37,988 nucleotides of DNA, from IMG/VR virus record IMGVR_UViG_3300031999_000093, positions 1 through 37,988 of that record, one strand, 5' to 3'. This DNA comes from a virus. Numbering within the stretch: position 1 is the stretch's first letter; every line of letters starts with the position of its first letter. A program made the translations under genes and the position numbers. A model generated the notes under the pieces. The model was given only the letters and a program-made list of their open reading frames with translations, ran no database searches and had not been told where the DNA came from. Of the stretch, positions 13,511 through 20,548 are shown one piece after another.

Positions 13511-13765
13511 ATGAAAGAGTTCTTCAAGAAGCTGGCCGAAGCAATCCAGGACCAGGGCGGCGGGGTCGATCTGAAGTTGCTGTTGGGCGGCCCCATCGTC
13601 ATCGCCGCGGTCATCTTCGTGATCATCACGCGCGACCTCGCGACCTTCGCGGTGATCGCTGGTCTGGGGACGACGCTCATCCTCGGCTCACTCGCCGGCG
13701 ACCAGGGCAAGCTCAACGTCACCTCGAGCCCGAGCGATTCCTCGGCCGGCATCCCCGGGAGCTGA
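13511..13765 (+). CDS. Holin-like small membrane protein (84 aa)
   Basis: GGGAGGGG precedes the ATG. MKEFFKKLAEAIQDQ gives a charged amphipathic N-terminus; then two hydrophobic stretches, GPIVIAAVIFVIITR and FAVIAGLGTTLILGSLAG, and a Ser/Pro-rich polar tail. Two TM helices and a short length fit class II holins. It follows the peptidase and overlaps the spanin-like start (TGATG). A holin would open the inner membrane at the lysis time. Sequence family is not recognised. Confidence 0.65.
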   Translation: MKEFFKKLAEAIQDQGGGVDLKLLLGGPIVIAAVIFVIITRDLATFAVIAGLGTTLILGSLAGDQGKLNVTSSPSDSSAGIPGS

Positions 13766-14265
13766 TGGGTGTGGCGTGGTGGAAGAGTGCGCTCGCTGGC
13801 TTCGCGGCTGCTATTGTGCTCTGTGCTGGGCTTGGCTTTATCGTCCTCACCCGCTCAGGCACAAAGTCCGAGCTCACCGCCGCCCTCGACGGATACCGAG
13901 CAAGCCAGTCAGCCGACTACGCCGACCGAAGGATTCGTATCCGGGACATTGAGGCCCTTACTCGCGGAGGCATTGACGAGCTCCGAAGCCTCAGACGCGA
14001 ACTCAGCGACGCTTCAAGAGCGGATCGACTCCGACGCGAGGCAGAAGATCGAAGACGACAAGCAGAGGCAGATCGAAGCCGAGCAGAGGCTGAGCGACGA
14101 CGCGGCGAGGAAGAAAGAGCAAGAGGACTCAGCGACGGCATACGCGCGGTTATCGCTTCGAGTGCAAACACTACAGAGCTGCTTCGACGCGTTCTCTTTG
14201 AAGTTGACCGATTTCTCGGGTTCGGAGGAGGAGAAGCAGGCGCGGGCACTGGCGGCCCTGAATGA
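13765..14265 (+). CDS. Inner-membrane spanin-like protein (166 aa), overprinted by another frame
   Basis: ATG overlaps the holin-like stop (TGATG). An N-terminal TM (ALAGFAAAIVLCAGLGFIVL) is followed by a long coiled coil rich in Arg/Glu/Asp (residues about 60-130) and a C-terminal globular-like end (LSDGIRAVIASSANTTELLR). This is the i-spanin (Rz-like) plan. The reading frame shares almost all its DNA with the frame at 13769-14377. Both look like real membrane proteins. Spanins join the inner and outer membranes at the end of lysis. Confidence 0.7.
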   Translation: MGVAWWKSALAGFAAAIVLCAGLGFIVLTRSGTKSELTAALDGYRASQSADYADRRIRIRDIEALTRGGIDELRSLRRELSDASRADRLRREAEDRRRQAEADRSRAEAERRRGEEERARGLSDGIRAVIASSANTTELLRRVLFEVDRFLGFGGGEAGAGTGGPE

Positions 14266-14377
14266 TATCCAGGCCGGGGCGCGCAGGATGGAGCGGCAGA
14301 ATCGGGCGTTGAAGTGGGCTTGCGGGATCCTCGCGGTCGCGACTGCGGGGGCCATAACCTGGGCGGCAGTGAAGTAA
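13769..14377 (+). CDS. Second spanin-like protein in the +1 frame (202 aa), signal peptide and C-terminal TM
   Basis: GTG 13769 has GGGAG at a 7-bp spacing, better than the ATG 4 bp upstream. The signal sequence is SLASRLLLCSVLGLALSSSP with AQA as likely cleavage; no good lipobox is seen. A Pro/Ser/Thr spacer (residues about 30-55), a coiled coil (about 75-130), and a C-terminal TM (WACGILAVATAGAITWAAVK) follow. The gene ends 10 bp before the next start, while the frame at 13765 ends 122 bp earlier. That spacing argues that this frame is used. Whether it is the outer spanin, a u-spanin-like protein, or something else is open. Confidence 0.6.
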   Translation: MWRGGRVRSLASRLLLCSVLGLALSSSPAQAQSPSSPPPSTDTEQASQPTTPTEGFVSGTLRPLLAEALTSSEASDANSATLQERIDSDARQKIEDDKQRQIEAEQRLSDDAARKKEQEDSATAYARLSLRVQTLQSCFDAFSLKLTDFSGSEEEKQARALAALNDIQAGARRMERQNRALKWACGILAVATAGAITWAAVK

Positions 14378-14387
14378 GGGGGAAACG

Positions 14388-14780
14388 ATGAAACGGGAAA
14401 TGATCGAGATCGGGACCACGATCCGCGTGGAGAACGGCCCGGCGCGGAAGACTGCGGTCGCCACGAAGGAGCTGCTCGACGATGCGGTCACAGCGAGCCA
14501 CTACAAGGTGGGCGAGCGGGACGCACTGGGGAAGGTGATCGTCCTGGGCGAGCTCATGACGTACCTGGACTACCTGGGGGATCTGGTCTGGTACATCTAC
14601 AAGATCGGTGAGGTGGGCATCAATGCCGAGGGCCGGGTGATCTTCCCCGACTCCCCGTTCATCGTGGTGGCGAACCCCGAGGACACGGTAGCCGTGAAGA
14701 CCGAGGAGCGCTGGCTCCCCGCGGGCATCGAAACCACCAAAGAGCGGGCGCTCACCGCCGCGCATCTCCTGGAGGACTGA
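14388..14780 (+). CDS. Phage protein of unknown function (130 aa)
   Basis: Preceded by GGGGGAAACG. No signal peptide. A strand-rich start (IEIGTTIRVENGPARKTAV), a helical middle with LLDDAVTASHYKVGERD and LMTYLDYLGDLVWYIYKIG, then a strand pair ending LPAGIETTKERALTAAHLLE. Soluble, acidic. It sits between lysis and fibre-like genes, 1 bp before the next ATG. I do not recognise a family. Confidence 0.65.
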   Translation: MKREMIEIGTTIRVENGPARKTAVATKELLDDAVTASHYKVGERDALGKVIVLGELMTYLDYLGDLVWYIYKIGEVGINAEGRVIFPDSPFIVVANPEDTVAVKTEERWLPAGIETTKERALTAAHLLED

Positions 14781-14781
14781 C

Positions 14782-15156
14782 ATGCCGTTCATGAACGATT
14801 TGCTATACGACCTCCTGCTGGCGGGATTCTCGGGCATTGCCACGCGCCTTGACATCTGCTCGGCGGAACCCGCGACGTACACCGAGGCGACCTCGACCTA
14901 CACCCTGGGCAACAAGACGGGCATCACCTACCAGGCGCCGGCGGATCGCACACCGAACGGCCGCAAGATCGCGGTGGACGCCATCAGCGCCGGATCGGTG
15001 ACCGGCACGGGCCTGGCCTCGCACTGGGCGATCACGAAGCCGACCGCGACCACGGCGCTGTACGCGGCAAAGACGCTCTCAGCCTCGCAGAACGTGACCT
15101 CGGGAAACTCGTTCACATTGGCAAGTTTTGACGTCGGCGTGCCGGACGCGACGTAA
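14782..15156 (+). CDS. Putative virion surface/accessory protein (124 aa)
   Basis: Starts 1 bp after the preceding stop. An amphipathic start (NDLLYDLLLAGFSGIATRLD) leads into a beta-rich domain (ATYTEATSTYTLGNKTGITY, then RKIAVDAISAGSVTGTG, HWAITKPTATTALYAAKTL). Repeated Thr/Gly/Ala strands look like a small phage adhesin or a decoration domain. It ends FTLASFDVGVPDAT, a form I associate with small phage structural proteins. Unsure. Confidence 0.6.
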   Translation: MPFMNDLLYDLLLAGFSGIATRLDICSAEPATYTEATSTYTLGNKTGITYQAPADRTPNGRKIAVDAISAGSVTGTGLASHWAITKPTATTALYAAKTLSASQNVTSGNSFTLASFDVGVPDAT

Positions 15157-15159
15157 GCC

Positions 15160-15792
15160 ATGGCCGATACTAAGATTTCCGGTCTTGCCGCCGCCTCGGC
15201 GGTCGCGGACGCGAACGAGATCCCGATCAACGAGGCGGGCACGACAAAGAAGATCACCGCGCTGCAATTGCTCGCCTATTCCGGGGACTCGATCCAGAAT
15301 GCATCGGTCGCGGACCAGGTCATCAGCGCGACATCGGCGTATGTCACGAACTCGAACCTCGCCGTCCCTGCCGGGAAGCTCCGCATCAAGACAGTGTTCA
15401 AGTGGCGGATTACGATCACGAAGACAGCGGCAGGCACGACGGCCGGATGCGCGGTGCTCTTCAAGCTCGGGACTGGCGGCGTGATCGGCGACGCGACGAT
15501 CCTCACCTTCACCTTCGGGACGCCGACTGGCGTGGTGGACGCCGCGGTCATAGAGGTGACGGTCACGATTCGCGGGCCACTCTCCGCATCGTGCATCGCA
15601 ACGGGCGTAGCGGTACTAACGCACAACCTCGACGCGACAGGTTTCTCGACTCTGCACACCGAAGTCAAGCAGGTCACCTCCGGGACCTTTGACGCGACGA
15701 CCGCGAACCTGATCGCGGGACTCTCGATCACGACGACCACCTCATCGGCCTGGACCGTGACCTCGATAGTCGGAGAGGCAAAGTACCTCTGA
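15160..15792 (+). CDS. Tail-fibre/tailspike-like virion protein (210 aa)
   Basis: The start ADTKISGLAAASAVADANEI and PINEAGTTKKITALQL is the common N-terminal anchoring motif of phage tailspikes and fibres (ADTKISxLP.A....). The rest is a predicted beta sandwich with repeated T/V/G strands (LRIKTVFKWRITITKTAAGT, TEVKQVTSGTFDATTANL). It would attach to another virion part and present a host-binding domain. It lies far from the tail module, in the block between portal and protease. Confidence 0.7.
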   Translation: MADTKISGLAAASAVADANEIPINEAGTTKKITALQLLAYSGDSIQNASVADQVISATSAYVTNSNLAVPAGKLRIKTVFKWRITITKTAAGTTAGCAVLFKLGTGGVIGDATILTFTFGTPTGVVDAAVIEVTVTIRGPLSASCIATGVAVLTHNLDATGFSTLHTEVKQVTSGTFDATTANLIAGLSITTTTSSAWTVTSIVGEAKYL

Positions 15793-15817
15793 CGACAAAG
15801 CTGACAGGGAGGCGTAC

Positions 15818-16207
15818 ATGAAGCGATTCCTTCTCGCGGCCCTCATGGTGCTCGTTGCACTCGGGGCCTGTTCTCAGACGAAAATGATTGTTGGCTCGAC
15901 GATCACCGTCACCTGGGACGCGCCCGCGCTGGGCACGATTCCCCCTGCAGAGATCGCCTACGAGGTGTTCGCTCAACCCAGACCGAGCGGGACCGTGGTG
16001 CTCGTGGGCACCGTCACCGCCATCGAGCAGGTCGTCACGTTCACCGTGGAGGGGCCATATCGCATCGGCGTGCGTACGAAGCGCACTACGCCTGACGCAA
16101 CGGTCCTGTACAGCGCCTACTTCTGGGCCGACGTGGACGGATCGACGCCGTGGTACGTGGTCTACTACAAGAGCCCGGACAGAGTAGATCGCGTGAGAAT
16201 CAAGTGA
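15818..16207 (+). CDS. Predicted lipoprotein with fibronectin-III-like domain (129 aa)
   Basis: AGGGAGG precedes the ATG. The signal KRFLLAALMVLVALGAC has a clean lipobox LGA-C at Cys18. The mature domain has the strand pattern STITVTWDAPALG, EIAYEVFAQP, VTFTVEGPYRIGVRT, typical of an FnIII-like beta sandwich. FnIII-like modules occur in virion surface proteins, but a lipobox implies membrane attachment in the host. It may modify the cell surface in late infection. Function is inferred. Confidence 0.68.
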   Translation: MKRFLLAALMVLVALGACSQTKMIVGSTITVTWDAPALGTIPPAEIAYEVFAQPRPSGTVVLVGTVTAIEQVVTFTVEGPYRIGVRTKRTTPDATVLYSAYFWADVDGSTPWYVVYYKSPDRVDRVRIK

Positions 16208-16278
16208 GGATCGTCTACAAACGCCTTCGACTCGTCAGCGTAAAGAGCCTCAAGGACTTGCGGGACAAGGGGATGTAG
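16204..16278 (+). CDS. Possible micro-ORF (24 aa)
   Basis: GTG overlaps the lipoprotein stop (GTGA). The peptide VRIVYKRLRLVSVKSLKDLR is very basic. No obvious homology or motif. Coupling favours translation, but it could be chance. It ends 11 bp before the next gene, which has its own ribosome-binding site (GAAAGAAGG). Confidence 0.3.
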   Translation: MRIVYKRLRLVSVKSLKDLRDKGM

Positions 16279-16289
16279 GGGAAAGAAGG

Positions 16290-18044
16290 ATGGGTTTTAC
16301 CTTCATTGCATCTGCAACAGGTTTCTATAGCCCCTCTGGCACGATTCTTGATTGTTCTTCTACTCTCAACATTCAGGAAGGTGACTTAATCATAGCGGCT
16401 GCCGCCTGGGAAGACGCTACTGCTGTTGCCACAATAGCAGAAGATGATGATGATAACGCCCTTACGATGTTGACACTGGCAGACGATACAGCTAACTTTC
16501 AAAGATTAGGTTATAAGATCAATGCGGCGGCAAATGTTGCTGCTACTTTTCGAATGACTCTAGGCACCGCACGTGCATATCGTTCTATTACAGTTCTTCA
16601 ATTCAGGCCCGATGCCGGAGAAACAGTCACATTCGATGCGGGACCAAGTTCTGCTTCTGCGGTAAGTTCTGCTGTTCAGTCGGGAAACATATCTACGGCG
16701 GGAAATGATGAAGTTGTTGTAGCATTTGAAAAACAATATTCTTCTACTACCGAGTCGGATTGGCTAATTGGAGATGTAGCTGCTGACGGAACAGTAGAAA
16801 ATCAGAGTTGGGCATGGGGATGGTATAAGCTATTTACTACTCCGCAGACTGACATACATGGGCAGTTGACATTGGGTGCTACTCCTGCATGGGTTTGCGA
16901 CATTATTGCCATCAAATCCGAGGCGGCGGGGGGCGGCGGCGGGCATATCGAAATCCAGGACCGATACTCGATCATCCAGCTTGAGACGGCCGACGCCCTA
17001 CTCACGGAGGACGCCAACGCACTTCTGACCGAGGCGGCTGTCGAGGCGACTACCGACGATATCCTGCTTGAGGACGGCACGTCGTACTTGCTCCTCGATG
17101 CCAACGACGCGCTTACCGCCAACGGGCTCGACGTCGGCGCTCCCGCACTCGCCGCACCCGTCATTACACAGATTCACGCGCTGGCCGCCGCCGAACTCGC
17201 CACGACTCCCACACTCGCCACGCCCGCGCTCTCGCAGGTCCACGCGCTATCAGGTAATGGCATCGCCGTGGGCGCGCCCGTACTCGGCACCCCTGCCCTC
17301 TCGATCCAGATCGATCTCACAGCCAACGGCATCACGACCGGAGTGCCAACCCTTGGCGCCTCGACTCTCGCCCAGGTCCATGCACTCGGCGCCACTGGCC
17401 TCACCACTACCCCAGCGCTCGGCACGCCTGCGATCACTCAGACTCACGCTCTCGCGGCCACGGGGATCACCGCGAGCCCGACGCTCGGCACACCGGCTCT
17501 GAACCAGACGCATGTTCTTTCGGCAGCGGGTATCTTCACGACTCCCACCCTCGGGCAGCCAGTCATCACGCAACTACATATCCTCGGGACGGCCGAACTC
17601 GCCGCGGGGGCTCCCGCGCTCGGGACGCCGGTGCTCTCCAGCGGCAGCGGACTCACCGCCGACCCGATCACCGTAGGCACTCCATCTCTCGGCACCCCAG
17701 CCCTCACCCAGGTTCACGCGCTGGAGGCCGAGGGGATCACGGCGACGCCCGTGCTGGCCAACGCAGTCTTCAACCAGGTTTGCGCTCTCGTGGCGGATGG
17801 CGTGGCGACGGGATTGCCCTCACTCGGGGTCCCGGAGCTCGCGCAGATCCATGCCCTCGTAGCGCAGGGGATCATCGCGGGACCGCCCGCGCTTGGCGAG
17901 CCCAAGCTGAATGAGGCCATCACCATTCCGCGACTGTGGGCGATCCTCACTGGCACGCCAATTGCCGGCGTGGAGTTCTCACTCCCCGCGCCGGTCGTCG
18001 GGATCCGGGTGACGGGCACACCCATCGTGGAGGCCGAGATATGA
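16290..18044 (+). CDS. Mosaic fibre/adhesin-like virion protein with 12 tandem 22-23-aa repeats (584 aa)
   Basis: Residues 1-210 form a beta-rich domain coded by AT-rich DNA (FIASATGFYSPSGTILDC, GDLIIAAAAWED, ITVLQFRPDAGETVTF). A Gly run (AAGGGGGH, near residue 212) then marks a sharp switch to GC-rich DNA. A short acidic repeat area (LLTEDANALLTEAAVEATTD) follows. Residues about 274-546 contain twelve units of LxATGIxxxPTLGTPALxQxHA. The end is LWAILTGTPIAGVEFSLPAP. Such repeats in phage virion proteins probably form an extended beta solenoid or shaft. The compositional break indicates that the N-terminal domain was recently acquired. Confidence 0.72.
   Translation: MGFTFIASATGFYSPSGTILDCSSTLNIQEGDLIIAAAAWEDATAVATIAEDDDDNALTMLTLADDTANFQRLGYKINAAANVAATFRMTLGTARAYRSITVLQFRPDAGETVTFDAGPSSASAVSSAVQSGNISTAGNDEVVVAFEKQYSSTTESDWLIGDVAADGTVENQSWAWGWYKLFTTPQTDIHGQLTLGATPAWVCDIIAIKSEAAGGGGGHIEIQDRYSIIQLETADALLTEDANALLTEAAVEATTDDILLEDGTSYLLLDANDALTANGLDVGAPALAAPVITQIHALAAAELATTPTLATPALSQVHALSGNGIAVGAPVLGTPALSIQIDLTANGITTGVPTLGASTLAQVHALGATGLTTTPALGTPAITQTHALAATGITASPTLGTPALNQTHVLSAAGIFTTPTLGQPVITQLHILGTAELAAGAPALGTPVLSSGSGLTADPITVGTPSLGTPALTQVHALEAEGITATPVLANAVFNQVCALVADGVATGLPSLGVPELAQIHALVAQGIIAGPPALGEPKLNEAITIPRLWAILTGTPIAGVEFSLPAPVVGIRVTGTPIVEAEI
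17111..17928 (+). repeat. Twelve degenerate 66-69-bp repeats encoding a 22-23-aa solenoid unit
   Basis: Each unit has a conserved GTPAL-like centre (often CTCGGCACNCC in DNA) followed by Q.HAL. Units are mostly 22 or 23 residues and differ by one residue in the strand before PTLG. They are divergent at the DNA level, so the array is not a recent amplification. Confidence 0.8.
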
Positions 18045-18385
18045 TTCAGTTCCGCGATCCGGCCGGCAACGTCGTCACCGATGGCTTCCCTGTGGTAGGG
18101 ACGAGTCTTCGCCTCAGCACGACGATCGGCGTGAGCATATCCGGCGCCACAAGCGTCCAGTTCGGCTACCGCAAGCCCGGAACGACATCGATTGCCTACT
18201 GGACGGCCGTGGTCGACGATGTACCGACCGGCGCCATCCACTACGACGTGACGGCAGCCCAGCACGACACAGCAGGCGCATGGACGGCCTGGTACAAGGT
18301 CGTGCAGTCGGACGGGAAGGTGCTCATGATCCTCGCGCAGTCGTGGACATCCGTGATCGAAGGTAGTCCGCCCGGGAGCGTGTAG
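18041..18385 (+). CDS. Small Ig-like virion protein, BppU-N-like (114 aa)
   Basis: ATG overlaps the previous stop (ATGA at 18041). The order of strands FRDPAGNVV, TTIGVSISGATSVQFGYRKP, WTAVVDDVPTGAIHYDVTAA, GAWTAWYKVVQSDGKV resembles the N-terminal beta-sandwich of baseplate-upper proteins and related phage Ig-like domains. It is the last gene of the portal-downstream block and likely accompanies the adhesin-like protein before it. Family call is by pattern. Confidence 0.6.
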   Translation: MIQFRDPAGNVVTDGFPVVGTSLRLSTTIGVSISGATSVQFGYRKPGTTSIAYWTAVVDDVPTGAIHYDVTAAQHDTAGAWTAWYKVVQSDGKVLMILAQSWTSVIEGSPPGSV

Positions 18386-18465
18386 AGGGGCGTCGCCCTG
18401 GCGCCCTGGCCGTGCGACTTTCCTCCCTTCCCGCACAGCCTTTCTTATCCCCCAACGGGAGATAT

Positions 18466-18494
18466 AGGAAAATACCCCGTGCACGACGTATCTT
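18466..18494 (+). promoter_or_regulatory. Palindrome copy 4 (18472-18491) with -10-like TATCTT
   Basis: ATAC CCC GTGCAC GAC GTAT, then TATCTT at 18489-18494. The -35 position (AGGAAA) is poor. The predicted start is 18501, 3 bp before the first ATG of a mini-ORF relay. The gap 18386-18503 also has a GTGCG/CGCAC inverted repeat (18412-18434) that is too loose for a clear terminator. This would start the protease-capsid unit. Confidence 0.55.
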
Positions 18495-18503
18495 GCCCTC
18501 AGA

Positions 18504-18560
18504 ATGATTCCGAGAACCGTCATGGAAAGGTCAACCGTGTAGATGCGCGGGAACATGTAG
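18504..18560 (+). other. Two in-frame mini-ORFs forming a TAG-ATG relay before the protease
   Basis: ATG 18504 gives MIPRTVMERSTV then TAG (18540-18542), directly followed by ATG giving MRGNM and TAG (18558-18560), directly followed by the protease ATG. All three are in one frame. The sequence TGTAGATGCGCG occurs twice, at 18538 and 18556. It could couple protease translation to a leader by reinitiation, or limit its level through suppression. Confidence 0.6.
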
Positions 18561-19949
18561 ATGCGCGAGCAACTGTACGCCTGTGAGCCCAGCTTCATCC
18601 TCGCCTACCTCGATCGCATGGAGAATGCAAGCGAGGAGGAGATCAAGCTCGCGGCGCAGATGTTCGACGAATCTCCCCCCGACGAGGAAGACGATCTCGA
18701 TGAGGAGGAGGACGAGGAGGGAAACGTCCGAGTCAAGATCGAGGGGCCGCTCTCGATGTCCGGACCCTCTCCTCTTGCGCGCCTGTTCGGCATGCAGGGC
18801 ACCTCCTACAACTCGATCATTGCCTGGACGAAAAAGTGTCGCAAGAAAAGCAAACGGCCAAAAAGCGTGGCGTTTGCCATCAACTCCCCTGGCGGAGAAG
18901 TTGCCGGCGTAGACCTGTGCTGGCAGTCCATTCGAGCCCTTGCAGAAGAGATTCCCACGCGCGCGGAGATCACGGGAATGTGCGCCTCCGCAGCGTATTG
19001 GGTTGCCAGCGCGTGCCCGCAGATCATTGCGCTTTCTCCATCCTGTGAGCAGGGCAGTATCGGAATCAAGATCGTGGCGATCGACGACTCGGGAATGCGT
19101 GACGCCATCGGCATCAAGAAAGTCACGATCGTCAGCAAGAACGCGCCCAAGAAAACCGACGACGTGTCCAAGAAGGAAGCCCGTGACGTGCTGCAGGACC
19201 GCTGCGATGCCATGGAATCTGTTTTCATATCGCGCGTTGCCCAGGGGCGGCGCAAGACCGCCGAGTACGTGGCCGGGAATTACGGCCAGGGCGCTCTCCT
19301 CATCGCCGCCGAGGCCAAGCGCGTGGGAATGATCGATGCTGTTCGGGATTCGATGTCCGCCGAGCCTGTAGCCCCCGACAATCCAAACCGCAGAACCGCC
19401 GAGGCCCCCGCGGGCCGTCTTGCCGCACAGACTTCCACGCCCCAATCCACCGAAACCAAACCTCCCGCGGGTGCGGGAAATCAAGAACACCGGAGGGTCC
19501 AAATGCCTTCACTCACTGAATTTCTTGCAAGCGATGCCAACGCCCGGGCCGAGCACGCCACGGCTCTCAAGGCCGAGTTCGACAAGGGCAAGGCGACCAT
19601 CGAGGCGCGGATCGCCGCGGCCAAGCCGTTCCTCGCGCTCACCGCGACCAAGGAGGGCTACGACGCCGCCGAGGTTGCGCAGATCGGCAAAGCCGCGATC
19701 GACGTGATCGTGGGAACCGAGGATCCGGGCGCCCTTCGCGGGTTCGTCCGCATGGTGGACATGAACGTCGAGAAGCGCAAGCAGGCTGCCGCAGTCGCCG
19801 AGGGTGCCCAGCAGAAGGAGACTCCGGGCCAGCAGCACACACTGGGCGCCGGCCAGGGCGTCATCGGCGCGGACGGGGATCCGGCGAAAGCCGAGGCGGA
19901 TTTCCAGGCCCTGCTGGCGCGCGAAAAAGCGGCCAGCGGCGTGAAGTAG
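18561..19949 (+). CDS. S49-family prohead protease fused to scaffold, lambda C/Nu3-like (462 aa)
   Basis: Residues about 1-70 are acidic (DESPPDEEDDLDEEEDEEGN). The S49/SppA-like domain runs from about 75 to 290: INSPGGEVAG near 106, the catalytic Ser143 in GMCASAAYWVASA, and the catalytic Lys193 in IVSKNAPKK, about 50 residues apart as usual for the family. A Pro/Thr linker (about 280-312) leads to a C-terminal scaffold (residues 315-462) that also has its own start at 19503. In lambda, gpC and Nu3 have the same arrangement. It cleaves scaffold and portal or capsid ends during head assembly. Confidence 0.9.
   Translation: MREQLYACEPSFILAYLDRMENASEEEIKLAAQMFDESPPDEEDDLDEEEDEEGNVRVKIEGPLSMSGPSPLARLFGMQGTSYNSIIAWTKKCRKKSKRPKSVAFAINSPGGEVAGVDLCWQSIRALAEEIPTRAEITGMCASAAYWVASACPQIIALSPSCEQGSIGIKIVAIDDSGMRDAIGIKKVTIVSKNAPKKTDDVSKKEARDVLQDRCDAMESVFISRVAQGRRKTAEYVAGNYGQGALLIAAEAKRVGMIDAVRDSMSAEPVAPDNPNRRTAEAPAGRLAAQTSTPQSTETKPPAGAGNQEHRRVQMPSLTEFLASDANARAEHATALKAEFDKGKATIEARIAAAKPFLALTATKEGYDAAEVAQIGKAAIDVIVGTEDPGALRGFVRMVDMNVEKRKQAAAVAEGAQQKETPGQQHTLGAGQGVIGADGDPAKAEADFQALLAREKAASGVK
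19503..19949 (+). CDS. Scaffold protein from an internal in-frame start, Nu3-like (148 aa)
   Basis: ATG 19503 is in frame with the protease and is preceded by GGAGGG (19492-19497) at a 5-bp spacing, a strong ribosome-binding site inside the gene. The product starts MPSLTEFLASDANARAEHAT, is helical and charged, with coiled-coil features through residue about 110, then a Gln/Gly-rich tail. In lambda, Nu3 scaffold is made from within the protease gene in the same way. It would shape the prohead and be cleaved or expelled. Confidence 0.8.
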   Translation: MPSLTEFLASDANARAEHATALKAEFDKGKATIEARIAAAKPFLALTATKEGYDAAEVAQIGKAAIDVIVGTEDPGALRGFVRMVDMNVEKRKQAAAVAEGAQQKETPGQQHTLGAGQGVIGADGDPAKAEADFQALLAREKAASGVK

Positions 19950-19959
19950 GAGGCGCACG

Positions 19960-20538
19960 ATGGAAGCAACACGCTCCACCCTGCCCAACGGCGTCGTAGA
20001 CCTCATCGACCGGGGCTACGGCTTCTGGTACCCCACGGCCGCGGCAGGCGTCACCCCCGCAGTCGTTGGCATCAATAGCGCGCCGATGCTCTGGAACCCC
20101 TCGGATTCCGGGGTCAAGCTCAAGATCCTCCGCATCCGCTACGGCGCGGTGTCGGGGACCGTGATCCTCGCGCACATCGGCTACGGGATCTTCGCCAACT
20201 GCGGATCGCAGATCGGAACCGCGCAGCCCATCGTCAGCCACACCCTCGTGCCGGCGGTGAATGCCCGGTACGGCAACGGACGGGCATCGAAGATCCGCTT
20301 CGCCCCTGCCACCGTCACCATGACCACCGGCCCCGCCTACTGGATGCCCAACGGCCTCTCCTCTGGCGGCGCCCTCGCGGCAGGTCCCCTCTACAAGCTC
20401 GAAGACAACGTCGACGGGGACATCATCATCGATCCCGGCAACGCATTCTTCCCGTTCATCTCGAACGCGGCACTCGCGCTCGTGGCGGCGGTTGCCGTCC
20501 TCGGCCTGGAGATCCCGATCTCCGAGCCCATCGTGTAA
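19960..20538 (+). CDS. Putative head/virion structural protein (192 aa)
   Basis: GGAGG precedes the ATG. A beta-rich soluble protein (GYGFWYPTAAAGVTPAVVGI, WNPSDSGVKLKILRIRYGAV, KIRFAPATVTMTTGPAYWMP) ending in a hydrophobic strand set. The sequence is typical of phage structural beta-sandwich proteins. Located between scaffold and decoration genes, so it may be an extra head decoration. No family assigned. Confidence 0.65.
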   Translation: MEATRSTLPNGVVDLIDRGYGFWYPTAAAGVTPAVVGINSAPMLWNPSDSGVKLKILRIRYGAVSGTVILAHIGYGIFANCGSQIGTAQPIVSHTLVPAVNARYGNGRASKIRFAPATVTMTTGPAYWMPNGLSSGGALAAGPLYKLEDNVDGDIIIDPGNAFFPFISNAALALVAAVAVLGLEIPISEPIV

Positions 20539-20548
20539 GGAGTAGTCC

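Noticed and set aside
18504-18560. Reassigned TAG codon (amber recoding)
   Set aside because: TAG ends several clear genes (portal, peptidase, protease, gp48-like), so it is a normal stop in this phage.
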